A stretch of 64,000 nt of DNA from Aphrophora alni (lineage: Eukaryota; Arthropoda; Insecta; Hemiptera; Aphrophoridae), in contig OY740772.1 of assembly GCA_963513935.1 (NCBI GenBank), forward strand, positions 104,121,989 through 104,185,988, written 5' to 3'. A program made the translations under genes and the position numbers. This document shows positions 24,000-35,618 of this stretch, piece by piece. Positions within the stretch are counted from its first letter, which is position 1. Each line of letters opens with the position of its first letter. The notes below the pieces were generated by a model. It made no database searches. It was not told where the DNA came from and saw only the letters and a program-made list of their open reading frames with translations.

Positions 24000-24628
24000 A
24001 GTTTGGCCTGTCATAAACAGGCACTCAGAGAAAACAGTATTTGTTTAAAATCTAGCTTTTAATGACAGTGGTCAAAGTACTTTTTTTTTTCAATTATTCC
24101 TGAAGCATAATATGTTTTACTTACTATTTTTCACATGAATTTGCTTCAAATATTCACATTTCAATACATTCTGAACGAAATAGGAAGAGCTAATTTCGAG
24201 AAATTACATCTTTTTTCTTTATTGCTATAGAGATGACAATCAATACATATGTTGTTTGGGTCCTTTAAGTATTTATTTAAAAAGTGGAAATATGTCCCGA
24301 AATATCGCAAAAAGATACCCCTATACAAAATATGATTAAATGGCCCACGCTTTGGGGCTGTAGAGCACAGCACATGAGACATACAGATATAATTTTACTT
24401 TGGGCTCAAAATACATCATAACGGATGTAACGCATGAAATTCTACATCGATTACTGGACCCATCACATAACTTTCTGTATATATTTGACAATGTAAAAAC
24501 AAACAAGTTAAATTGTACTGAAAGATTTTGTTATTTAATTTAAGTTTATATATATATATAACTCAAAAATATATAAAGAGTTCATGTTATTGATAGTTAT
24601 TCGGATATTTGATACTTTGTGCATATTA
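24000..24628. other. Non-coding stretch
   Basis: No gene seen. A short transposon-end phrase (CCATCACATAACTTTCT) lies near 24458-24475 and a short (AT) run near 24547-24561. Confidence 0.5.
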
Positions 24629-24629
24629 A

Positions 24630-24680
24630 ACTAATACACGACGTTTCGAGAGTATTAATCAACTTTTTTTATCAAGTGAA
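24630..24680 (-). repeat. Penelope-type 3' tail, decayed hammerhead
   Basis: On the minus strand it reads CTTGATAAAAAAAGTTGATT then ACTCTCGAAACGTCGTGTAT. It is closely related to the two tails of the 49-kb inverted element. The core departs from CTGATGA and the base at the cleavage position is G, so activity is not expected. Confidence 0.5.
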
Positions 24681-26487
24681 AAAATTCAAAATCATGATAA
24701 ACATGAGATGGACCAACAACAGTCTAGTTAGTTGTAATTTTTAACGATTCTAATATGTAAATGGAGGAATAGTTCATTTCTTACTGGACAGAACAAATAA
24801 TTATTATATTACTTTTAAAACTAGCTGCTAAGTTCCGGATAACCAAGAAAACATTTGAGTATTCTAGTAAATTACCAGATTTTTTTTTTTATAAATATAC
24901 ATTTTACTGATATCTCGATTATTCTTTAACATAAGACAAATATATCATCTTGTTCATAATTAAAAGGTTAAATATTTTGTGTCTTCTTGACAGTTTGTAA
25001 AATCAACAGCTCTTGATATCAAAATGTTAAATAAATGGTATTTTAAATATAAAATTATCAGATATTGTAGTACTTTGTAAACTTACGCCATAAACACGTC
25101 TGAATAAATCGTATTTTATTAAAATTGAGTTTTAATGAAGACAGTCTAGTCTAGGTTTATTTATTTATTCCCCCCTCCCAATTATTCCTGAAATATAATA
25201 TTACTTGCAATTTTCTACGCGGGTTTAGGTCAAACTTCATATTTCAAAAAAAATTCATCATTGACCGATTTGTTTGGTATACTGTAAACTAATATTATAA
25301 AATTCGATATCGCTACCTTATACGTTCTGGAGATATATCTTATTTTTCTAAATAGGCAAAAAGACATAAAAACGGAAAACTAATCTATTTTGGACATTTT
25401 CCTTTATCTCTACTCCAAGAATCACCCAAAGTTTGGTTGTGAAACACTCTGTAGAATGTATGTAATGAAAGATATGTTTAATTTAACGTTAGATTGGGAA
25501 TAGCTGTCACCATACATCTTTCAACTGTGACTACAAAACGTCGCTATTTAATTAACACCCCCTCCCCCCCCCATGTTAACAGCACTGGATTGTGTTTAAT
25601 ATATTAATAAAACTGGGCTTTGAAAGAAAAACAAAACTTTTTGAGGAAAATGTGTACAAATTAATCTGTAATTTGAAAAAATTACTTTTTCACATCTACG
25701 TAGTTATACAATGGGTAAAAAAAATCGATTTCCAGTTTTTTAAGGATATGTCCAGTTAGACAGTGGTTAAAAGTGTTTTGTTTGGGGGGGGGGGTTATTA
25801 TGTGCTTTTCTCTGCTGTTTGTGCGTAGACAGCCCAAACGTGTTGAATAATTTAAATAAAATATGATATGTGGACATATTTTGGTATATAAAGACTTTTT
25901 TCATGATTAGTTTTTTTTGGAAATGGGTGAGTGAAAAATGTATGTACGATGTTTTTGCACCGTTTATTTGGAATTGTTTACCTCATCTGCGTGTAACACA
26001 TAATAATGAAAATCTGTTGGTGTCCATCCACATATTAGTCAAATATTTTCCCTAAACTAACTTAAATATTTTAAAAAAACAGAGAGTACTTAAAATTCCT
26101 ACGTGGGTCATGTATGTGTGAATCTTATCCCTGGTGTCACAGTCACTAGTACTCATAATACCACTTCTACAATCATTAACAAAGGGTGTAGAGTTAGTTT
26201 AATTAAATCTCACCTGGTTCATGGTATTGTATACAGACAATAGTATGCAGAAGGTATAAATGATTTGTAGATTTAATCATCTACTCTGGCTTATTTTTAA
26301 TTAAACCCTATTTCATAAACATATTTCATATTTTTATTCCAAAAAATTTATATTTGAAATTCATCTGATACCTGACTACGGAGTTTTTAATAATTTAAAA
26401 ACAAAAGCTTTTTAATGCTTCAAATTTTGTTATTTTCATTTTCAAAATTATTTATATTCTATTATTATGATGTTGTAAGTTTTCGTT

Positions 26488-26489
<2 letters not shown>
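24681..26489. other. AT-rich non-coding stretch
   Basis: Nothing gene-like. C and G runs occur near 25560-25572 and 25783-25794. The 61-codon frame at 25870 overlaps family-G-like sequence and is taken as chance. Confidence 0.5.

Positions 26490-26527
<38 letters not shown>
26490..26527. repeat. (AT)n microsatellite
   Basis: About 18 AT units. Confidence 0.95.
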
Positions 26528-26529
<2 letters not shown>

Positions 26530-27769
26530 GTTTCTGAATTTATTTTATTATTATTTATCCAGTGTAAGGTAAGTTTTTTACTCCCAAAAACATTCGACTT
26601 TCCATTTTTGACTGATCTTCTCAGTTTATGACTTTAGGAAATAAAACATTTATTTTCAACATTTCGTCAGTCGTCGTTGTGGTTGACCACTGTATGTATG
26701 TGCAATAACGGCCGCAAATAGAAAAATATTAAATTTGTTTTAGTGTGACATTGAAACGTCTTGAAATTCAGATTATTTTAACTTAAAATGTCAAAATGTC
26801 AAAAGGCCAGTCATTTTAAACTATTTGCATTCATATCTCGTTTGTTACTTAACTAATAACACACTAAATTGCCAAAATAGTTTGCAGATTTCAATTTTAA
26901 ATGTAATGGTACCAACTCTCCACGTTTAAATAGCGAACTTATTGTCAACAAATTACAATCTTACTTAGTAAAAACTAGTTTTACTAAAAAAATGTAAGCC
27001 AAGAATACGTTTTGGCTCTTGTGAGACGAGACGATGATTTTTTTTTTTTTTGCTTTTTTGGAGATTGACACAGTTCAGAAGAAAGTATCCTTTCCAGTCC
27101 TTTTGATTCACCAGATTGTCTTCTACCATTAGTGCTTCAGGAAAGTCGATGATCTGGAGTCTCCTTCGGTCCAGGACTTCACACTTCAAGGATGTGTTTG
27201 TTCACCGCACATTTTAACAGGGGGAAAACTAAGGTCATTTAAATGTCCCATTAACGATCCATGTCTGGATATGGACTTTGTTAACGAGATAGTCAGTTAG
27301 CCGTCTAAAACAACCTGAAAATTGTTCAAGCGGATTTTCACTTTAAAAGAACTCGTATTTTTTAAATAATTGTTAATTTTATACCATAACTCCATTAAAA
27401 AACCCACAGAAACAAACATATTTTCATTGAGATGTAAATTAATTAGAACTGTAATTGGAAATGTATATTTAATAATTTGTAAACATAATTAAATCTAAAC
27501 AAAATTCGATTAACCAACTGCTAAACAACAATTACAAATTTCATTATATATTTTGATACGATTTGCTTTTTTAATTGAATTTACTAATGGAATATAATGA
27601 ATAGCTCCGAGTTATATTTTGTATTAATCATAATTAATAATTTAATTCATAGTCTGGGGTGACTTTTACAGTTTTTATATGATTTCAATTTGTCAGTAAG
27701 ATAAGGGACTGATCCTTAATACAAACAAATTGATGGACACCATCATGTTACTTACCTAGCCACATTATA
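26528..27769. other. Non-coding stretch
   Basis: No gene recognised. The minus-strand frame at 26965-27189 contains a poly-lysine run from a T tract and has no domain. Confidence 0.5.
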
Positions 27770-27960
27770 TAATGTAATAAAAGCAGATCCTTTCAATGTT
27801 GTTTTCTTAGATCTTGTATGAAATGTTAAATTGGTAGATCAAGGGGTCTTAACCAGTAGGATAAATTAGTTCTAAACATTTGTTACAAAAGTTTTCTGAA
27901 CCTCGTAATTATGTATATCACTACGTCGGCTAGGCCCTAGCGGGATCGTAGATGTATATA
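27770..27960 (+). pseudogene. Possible decayed reverse-transcriptase fragment (copy 2)
   Basis: Reads ADPFNVVFLDL near 27783-27815, then, past a stop, LVDQGV. This resembles motif A of a LINE reverse transcriptase (V-x-x-D-F-x-K-A-F-D-x-V-D-H-G). It is a diverged direct copy of 17515-17700. Confidence 0.3.
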
Positions 27961-28011
27961 TATTGAAAAGCTTTCAACTCGTATCTCCTAACTGTGCATA
28001 TATCACTTTTC

Positions 28012-28720
28012 TTGGAAGGTTAGGGTTTGAAATTACATTTTTAACACTAACTTCGATATTTAATTTCGTAAACATTTGCGGTTGGTACCACTACACACAG
28101 AATTGACACCGACAATTTTGATATAATTGAGTGTGTTATAAAATGAATATCATACTTGAAATGAACAAAATATATGTTTAAAATGCTTGCTACATTAACA
28201 TGTTTAATTCGTTTATTCTGCATTTGAAAAGGATACTTATATGAAGCACTATATAGTCCCGTAGACCAAAAGGCATATTCCTATCGTGCTCGCATTCTTG
28301 GTTACGTACGATGATAACAGCAATCAACGGATAGACGGTAATTGAAAAATCACTGTCAGTTTCCTGGTTAAGGTTCGAAATTACATTTTTAACAATAATT
28401 TCCCTATTTGTCATCGTAAACAGGTTGTGTTGGTACCATTACATGCGGAATTAACACCTATCTAATTTAAGTTTGTTATAGTATGAAATTATACGAGTAA
28501 TGAAGAAAAAACTTTTTTTAAAGGCCGCTACTTTAATATTTTCAATTCGATTATTGTGTTCTATGAGCACTCTATTGTCCCGTATACCAAAATCGCATAC
28601 CAATATGAGAACACTATAGGGACTACCCTTAGACCAAATTTCATGTTCTTATCTTAATTTTCGTAGCCGCCATCGTGTTTATGTACACATCACAGCTACA
28701 CGAAGGTGGAAAATAACTTG
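28012..28720 (+). repeat. Diverged tandem duplication of about 340 bp, with family E
   Basis: The block at 28012-28330 is followed by a diverged copy at 28354-28710. Shared words are GAAATTACATTTTTAACA, GTTGGTACCA and, further on, the family E phrase CACTNTATTGTCCCGTA with CCAAAATCGCATACC. The second copy runs on into GTAGCCGCCATCGTGTTTAT. Confidence 0.6.
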
Positions 28721-30283
28721 TTTCGTTTACCAACCCCCTTAAAACGTGAAGATCAGTAAAAAAACACAGAAATTAAAATTGTTGACGATTAGTAAACTTG
28801 CCCTATACTATGTATACTGGATAAGAAAACCGATCTTGACAAATACCAGAGACAAAAAAATAGATAGAAAGATAAAATGGCGGTGTTATTCATAATGAAA
28901 TGATGTCACGTGATAGATAAGGAAAGAAGCAAACTTAATTTAGAAGCATTGGTTTGAGAATAATTAAGTTTTGAAACACAAATTTCAGTCTTTGTAAAAA
29001 ACCTATTTCACTAAACCTCCCCGTGGTTTACCTGTAAATGATCAGTATTTGATTAAATTTTGTTAAATTTAGACATAGATAAGGGTTGAGAAATTTTTTA
29101 TCATAATCTGTAGTACTGATTTTGAGAAAATAGTTTGTGTTTAAATTTTAAGTTGTAAAATCATTTAATAAAAGTCACGAGATGTGATGAAAATATACTC
29201 TCAAAGCAAATTTGATAAGAATCGGTTCAAGTGTTTGTGCTGTACATAAGACGACTCTCGACAGTCGTCGTTCCAAAAAAAAACTTTTTTAGACTCTGTG
29301 GATCCGAAAAAGATCCATTATAACCCCCATTATACTTCTACTCTGTTGTGTTTTAGTACACCTTCTCTCTACTACGTATACGAGACAAAATAAATAATCA
29401 GCTGCACAAACCTTTAACTGTTTTTATACAGACCTACCAACTTACAAAACTAAATTTCTGACATGTTGTAGTGACCTATGAAAGCTTATCTCTCGTTATC
29501 GAAAACTAATATAAATAAACACTGACAGTACAGAATGGGGCCTAGGCATCTGTAATTATAGACGTTTGACAGATTTAGGTTTAACATGACAGAGGCTTAC
29601 GTTGAAGATTACTGTATCAGGTAATTAGTTATTGAGGTTATGTAATTTTACAGACGTCACAGTAAGGGTTTACACATCACACAGGTTGCGACGATATTAT
29701 TTAATACTATCCTCATGTATACTGTTGGAGCTTAATGGTCTACAAGCCACAACACAAGGAGTCTACTCAAGATGGCCACCTTTTAGAAGCCAATTATATT
29801 CCAGACTTCCAGTGCATTTCATGCTTATCTGTAGCATTTTTAATGTGCAATTACATTTCTTACATTATCTCGAAAACCAAAACAGTTATGTAATTTTTTT
29901 ATATATCAAAAAAGTCTTGTGGAGAGGAAAATGAATATGGAAAAATATTACTAAACTTACATTTAAAAACTCTCAGAAAGAAATATGTTGTATTTTTGGA
30001 ACACTCTTTATATTTTAATTTTAGTTTTGGAAAACGCTGTTGATTTCCAACGCAGTTTTTTTTTCGCCTTTCTATGTCATCTAGGACACGATATAAAAAA
30101 TATATTCCAGATTTCCACTATCCCTGTATAAACAGAATGACACAATTCCCTAACAAAACAATTCTCAACAGTCAAAAAATATAAATAAACCATTAGAATC
30201 AAGTTCATAAAATCGACCAAGCAATAGATTTATTTTAATTTTATTTGTAAGTTAGGAATTTAGCACATTATATTTTCACTATA
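28721..30283. other. Non-coding stretch
   Basis: A 100-codon plus-strand frame (29632-29934) has no recognisable domain. A GGAACACTCTTTATA phrase near 29998 resembles the interior of the inverted-repeat element at 23-24 kb. Nothing else is seen. Confidence 0.45.
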
Positions 30284-30450
30284 GCGGGTTCGATTTGTTG
30301 AATCAGTAGTACAAATAAAATACACTCTGTGTATTTAGTTGAGAGTGTTACATAACAAAATAGCGTCATACTGTGCTGAAATATAAACGTAGTTTATTGG
30401 AAAAATACGCGATTGTTTGTTCACGAGATCCTGAAGGCTACGAGTGACAA
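30284..30450 (+). repeat. Dispersed repeat family F (copy 1)
   Basis: Shares GTGTTA(C/T)ATAACAAAATA and TATTGGAAAAATACGCGATT with the inverted copy at 44530-44715. Near its start, GGTTCGATT recalls a pol III B box, but no A box was found. Confidence 0.55.
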
Positions 30451-30989
30451 ATAGCTGCAATTTGAGCTACGGATTTCATATGTCAAAAGTACATCGCCAT
30501 CTGTAATGCTAGACTGCACATTTTATAAAGGATGATATGTATCAAACTTGATGGGAAATTGTTCTTTTAGAAAATCATTGTTCGTGGATATTCAATATGT
30601 TGATTTTTACAATAACTAAAGGGTTCTTAACAGAAATGAACATAAAGTTCAGATTTTAAGCTTCTTAAAATGCGATTAAAATATTATTATAAATTCAACG
30701 TGTAACGTAAATCAATAAACTATTTTAAAATCCTGGCTAAATCGTGCACGATTTACTTAATAAAAATTTCAAGAATAAAGAAGAAGATGCGATACTATTA
30801 AGTGGTACCCTACGGAATGATTAGTAGTTTCTGGTGTAGACAGTTTTAAGGAAACCATAAAGACAGTTTAGATATCTTCAAAAAGACAGCAACAAAGAAT
30901 AACACCTACAATCTGAAGGACAATGGAAGTGTAGACAGGATTGTCCGGGTCAGTCCAGAATAATATCTACACTGGAAATTATCTCTGAC

Positions 30990-32700
30990 GATATGCAGAT
31001 GAGTCATTCTCAAAATCATTAGTAATACTCAACATCAAGGAAAAACGAGAGGGAACGTTAGTGCAAGTGATGTGGTTTGTAAATGTTGTGGTTTCAAGAG
31101 TACAAGTGTGTACATAAAGGTGGAAAGCAAAGTCATTTAAACGAAGTGTGTAAATGTTTATTACACGAGGAAGTAATGAAAATGTTTATAATAGAAATAG
31201 AAAATCTCTTGTTGCAAAGAGAAAACACAAATATTTGCATAGTTTAGAACAGGTTAGAAGTAGTGAAAATAGCGAGGGATGAAGATAACAATTTTCATGG
31301 TATTCAGTCATTTGTAAGTAATAATTTTTGTGCATCTATTAAAAAACCTGTGACTGTTTTTAGTAAAACATTGGTTATGGAACTAGATTCAGATTCAGCC
31401 GTTTCTGTATTAGGTGAGAATAGGTATTGCCAAGATTTCAAACATAACCATTGTTAGAAATTAAGTTAAAACTCATGTTAGACTAAAGTGCCTATTGAGA
31501 CGATAGGCAAGTTGAATGTAGATGATTATAAAGGAGTTAGGAAAGATCAATTGTTAACTGAACAACAAATTCTAATGTGGGGATATAGAATTGTTATTCA
31601 TAATAAGTTTAAATATAGTTTGTTAAATGTATACATGAAAGTCATTTAGGTATAAATAAATATTTAGCTTAACTTGTGAGATAATATTAGATAGAATAAA
31701 ACTAGAACACATGATCTAACAAAAATTACGTTTACTTAATAAAACGCGTTTCAACAACAAAGTCGCCATCCTCAGTGATACATGAGCTACAATAACTAAA
31801 CTATAAAGATGTTCAAGTAGTATTCTATCTATCATTTAGGTTTAGTTAAAATGATATCTTTAGCTAGATCATATTACTGGTGGCCTTCACTAGATAAAAT
31901 GTCAGTGTATTGTGAATCGTGTCATAGAGAGACCAAATGCAAACAAAATACCATCGCATCAAGATTATCTGATGAGTCTTTGACAAATTTTACACTTGAT
32001 TTTTGTGATCCATTTAGGAATAAGTTGTATTTAGTGATTAAAGATGCTTGCACTAAATGTTTGGAGATGTTTGAAGTATCAAGTGCGAATTCTATTCAAA
32101 CTATTACTAAATTAAGACGCTTATTCTCTCAATTTGATATTCCTGAACACATTGTTACCGCCCCATCCTTCTCTGTTGAATTACAGAATTATTTAATTAG
32201 TAATCGATTTTTTCATAGTTTGTCAACACCATTTTGTCTAAAAACTAATGGGTTAGCGGAAAATACTGTAAAATTGATTTAAGAGAATTTTGAAGATTGT
32301 TTCGTGAAAACGAATATTAAAAAAAAATCATTATGTAAATTTCTATTTAATCTTAATAGTGTACACAGTAATAAAACTCCAGCTAAGTTAATGTTTAATA
32401 GAATGTTAAGAAGTAGATTAGAATTGTTAAGACCTAGCTAAACTACAAAATAAGCAAAAAGAATATGTTTACGGTACTAGTAAAAACAAGCAAAATACAA
32501 GAACAAAGTGTACTAAATTAGGGACTATAAATCAAAGAATAATAATTGGACAAAGTGTACTGTAAAAAACAAATTAACACCAGTAACATAGTTCAGACAG
32601 ATTCAGAAATAAATTGTAAAAGACATATTGATCAATTGATTTCATCTAGTAACACGGACCGTAAACAATCCATGGTAGATCATGCTTGTGCAATTATTTA
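30990..32700 (+). pseudogene. Ty3/gypsy (Mag-like) relic: gag knuckle, protease, integrase; reverse transcriptase missing
   Basis: Pieces occur in the usual order in broken frames. A zinc-knuckle-like CKCCGF ... KCVHKGG ... SHLNEVCK lies near 31077-31150. An aspartic-protease block, VMELDSDSAVSVL, lies near 31375; the usual D-S/T-G-A active site reads D-S-D-S-A. The protease C-terminus (VPIETIGKLNV) lies near 31490. Without any reverse transcriptase or RNase H, the integrase zinc domain begins near 31545 (LLTEQQILMWG, HESHLGI), then LARSYYWWP near 31860 with a CESC pair, and the core DFCDPF ... IKDACTKC ... TNGLAEN. The third catalytic glutamate context is weak. FLFNLNSVHSN, LRSRLELLRP and KRHIDQLI follow near 32340-32640. 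A 180-bp element splits the integrase. The element is dead. Confidence 0.8.
31652..31831 (-). mobile_element. 180-bp Penelope-tail element inserted in the integrase
   Basis: A 10-bp direct duplication, TCATTTAGGT, at 31642-31651 and 31832-31841 flanks it, and the integrase reading of HLG is duplicated accordingly. Imperfect 20-bp inverted repeats lie at 31690-31709 and 31810-31829 (GATAGAATA start). A 38-bp unique tail (31652-31689) lies outside the left repeat. On the minus strand an eroded hammerhead-like block reads CTGAGGATGGCGAC, then TTGTTGAAACGCGTTT. It matches the architecture of the 23-kb and 37-kb elements. Confidence 0.7.
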
Positions 32701-33107
32701 AAGTAAAAATGAATGACTCCAAATTTGTTTTACCTTCTCCCTTAGAATCCAATACTTGATAACATGTCTGGTTGACCAGATATTAATAAAGTTAAGTCTG
32801 TGAAATGTCCTGTTCCTGTTAAAAGTCATGAAAAGCTGAAATCGCTCAGTATGAATGGTTTTGAACAAATACTGACTACAGCTGCTCCAATGAAAGATGA
32901 GAGTTTAATTACACATAGTTATCCTACATGGGGTAAAAAAGTAGAGACGTTAAATTTGTAAATATTCTTTTAGATTACTGTTAGTTTAATTTGTTATATA
33001 CCTTTTGTTTTTGTTTCTTTATTTTGTTCGACTTAATGTTTAAATATAAAAATTACAAAATAGACAATAATGTTTATTAAATAATCTCTGCGTAATTTTT
33101 AAACTAT

Positions 33108-33480
33108 GAGGGAGAATTGTGGAACATTGTATTTTATAAGAAGTAATTTAAATAGAAATGAATGGCAGTGTGAGAAAGTAAGATTGCTTCTCATGGGAAA
33201 ATATTGTAAAACCGTTGAGACGTTACGTTTACTCTTATTGGATGATTTCAAATGTATCAGGCTTATTTATTTAGTGTACCTAGTTTTTTTACGGTACAGA
33301 GCCAGGGAAGAACACTGCAGTCGTCGTTGCCTCATGGGTATATGACCTGTTGGGGATACTTTTGAAATAATTTAGCATCATTTCCATAAAAGATTTTAGT
33401 ATCATTATAACATTAATATGTTATATAATTGTGCCATTTTTGCGATTATATGTCTATTCTATTCTATTAACAAAAAGGAC
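33108..33480 (+). repeat. Candidate polypurine tract and 3' LTR of the gypsy relic
   Basis: GAGGGAGAA (33108-33116) followed by TTGTGGAACATTG is the usual pattern of a polypurine tract leading into an LTR that starts TGT. It lies about 400 bp past the last integrase-side motif. The 79-codon frame here would then be LTR sequence. The end of the LTR and a matching 5' LTR were not found. Confidence 0.4.
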
Positions 33481-33487
33481 ATTTAGT

Positions 33488-33715
33488 TTTCTTGATGTTT
33501 AAAGGCGATAAATCTCTTGGTCATCATCGCCTTATAAAAACGAGGAAGAAAAGAACATTAAATTAAAACGACTAGACCTCGAATACACTAATAGCCTCAG
33601 GGTCGGAAGAGAATTATTGTTGATCAAGGGAGGCCTGATAGGAAATATGGAAAAGAGGGATCTAACCCACGATTATGTAAAAAAGTGTAGATCCAACTTG
33701 GGACCCTAGATTTAA
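33488..33715 (+). repeat. Dispersed repeat family A (copy 6)
   Basis: Near full length, from TTGATGTTTAAAGGCGATAA through ATCATCGCCTTATAAAAAC to GTAGATCCAACTTGGGACCC. Confidence 0.7.
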
Positions 33716-34384
33716 GGTTAAGCAATCTTAGGCTGAAGTCAACTAAAAAAGAATGTTTCTATCTTAGAGCATTTATTTTAATGCCTTATTTGCAGTAATT
33801 ACTGTAAATTAATTTGATCTACATTTATAGTTTCATTACACTCCAAAATATGAACCGTGAAACTATTTTATAAAATAAACACTATAACTTTCACATAAAC
33901 TCGTGATTTTGTACAACAATGCCTGTGTTAATCGCATCGTTATTATTCACGTTCATCAAGAGACATTCCTACCACACGAGTAAAATCATCAAGGATACAT
34001 TGTTAACAGCAATCCTTTATTACAATAACGTTATTAATGACAATATCAACATTTAACACTTGAGTGCTTAACAACTGAACACGTTAAGTCATTTATAATG
34101 CTTCTCCTAATAATACAAAGTAATGTTCTGTCGACGGTGCTCTGGATGTTTCACACATTGTGAAGTACATAATTAATTCTGAAATACATCATTGCTGCAA
34201 TAACGTTTCAAATTCTAATTTTAAATTAGTTTTTTTATATTTATTATTCTATGAATTTAAAATATAATTACAATGTAATTTCAAACAGACATTTGTCTAG
34301 TTGTTTTAGAAAATATTTTAATGATTTGAATTATTTCTTTTATTTTCTTACTTAGTATTTAAAATACATTCCCTCAACGTAAAA
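33716..34384. other. AT-rich non-coding stretch
   Basis: Nothing recognised. Confidence 0.5.
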
Positions 34385-34520
34385 TTCAACTTAAAATTGC
34401 TTGCTGATATAACAGTTTTAGGTCTTCACGAGCCCATAAAATACTAGCCTATTCGTGAATACTATGTGTGCCCTTCTACAAAGTTATTTTTTGCAAATTT
34501 TCTACACCACATTAATCATA
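34385..34520 (+). repeat. Dispersed repeat family H (copy 1)
   Basis: TTGCTGATATAACAGTTTTA and GGTCTTCACGAGCCCA are shared with 46395-46520 in the same orientation. Confidence 0.5.
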
Positions 34521-34568
34521 ATTTATATTTTCACTTTTTTAGAATTCATCATTATGTAAACTATAATT

Positions 34569-34922
<354 letters not shown>

Positions 34923-35533
34923 ATACTTAGTATTTATAAACTGAAACACTGTCTTGTAATTTGTAACAAAAGAACCTAGACGGTAATGAATGGCCAATTC
35001 CTAACAGTAGCTACAACTAAATTATAAGTTATTATCAAAGATGAGGGAAAATCCTTGAGGTATATCAAAAATATGCCCTCAAAATTAATTTTATAATATT
35101 CGCCCTACTAAATAGAACTGTAGAACACATCAGAAACGGCAGAAGAAATGTCATTAAAAAAAGTAAGTGTAAGTAGTGTCACTTCAGGGGACTTCGAAAT
35201 ATTTCCTAAAATCGCAAAATTGATTATTTGAACCTTAACAAAATCTTTTATATTGTATAAGAAAAGTAATATATTATTTGTATTCTATTTGTGAGAGTAT
35301 ATATTCTTTTAATTAGATATGAACATGTTGTTTACGTAATTTGTAGCTCAATAAGTTCCAGTAGCCTATGAAATAACGAATCGTGATAACTTGGGCAACG
35401 TTTGCCAGGTGTAGGACTTGTCCGTCCATTTATCAAAGGATATTCTGTCGTATCTGACATCTGATAGGAAATTATTCACTTTAAAAATAATTATTCTACT
35501 TGTTCTTGTTCTTATTATATAAGAACTTCTGTT

Positions 35534-35535
<2 letters not shown>
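34923..35535. other. Non-coding stretch
   Basis: No gene seen. Confidence 0.5.

Positions 35536-35579
<44 letters not shown>
35536..35579. repeat. T44 homopolymer
   Basis: It lies 26 bp from the target duplication of the Jockey copy and may be the poly-A tail of an earlier minus-strand retroposon, or a slippage product. No second element body was found attached to it. Confidence 0.8.
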
Positions 35580-35583
<4 letters not shown>

Positions 35584-35618
35584 ACAAATCCAAATGTGTT
35601 TTATAAAAGACAAACATT

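Noticed and set aside
24630..24680. Active hammerhead ribozyme at 24.6 kb
   Set aside because: The first core box is lost and the cleavage-position base is G; kept only as a decayed tail.
29632..29934. 100-codon frame
   Set aside because: No domain, AT-rich codon use like the background, and no supporting splice or regulatory context.
35366..35617. Minus-strand frame with a poly-lysine stretch
   Set aside because: It reads the T44 homopolymer; no other coding feature is present.
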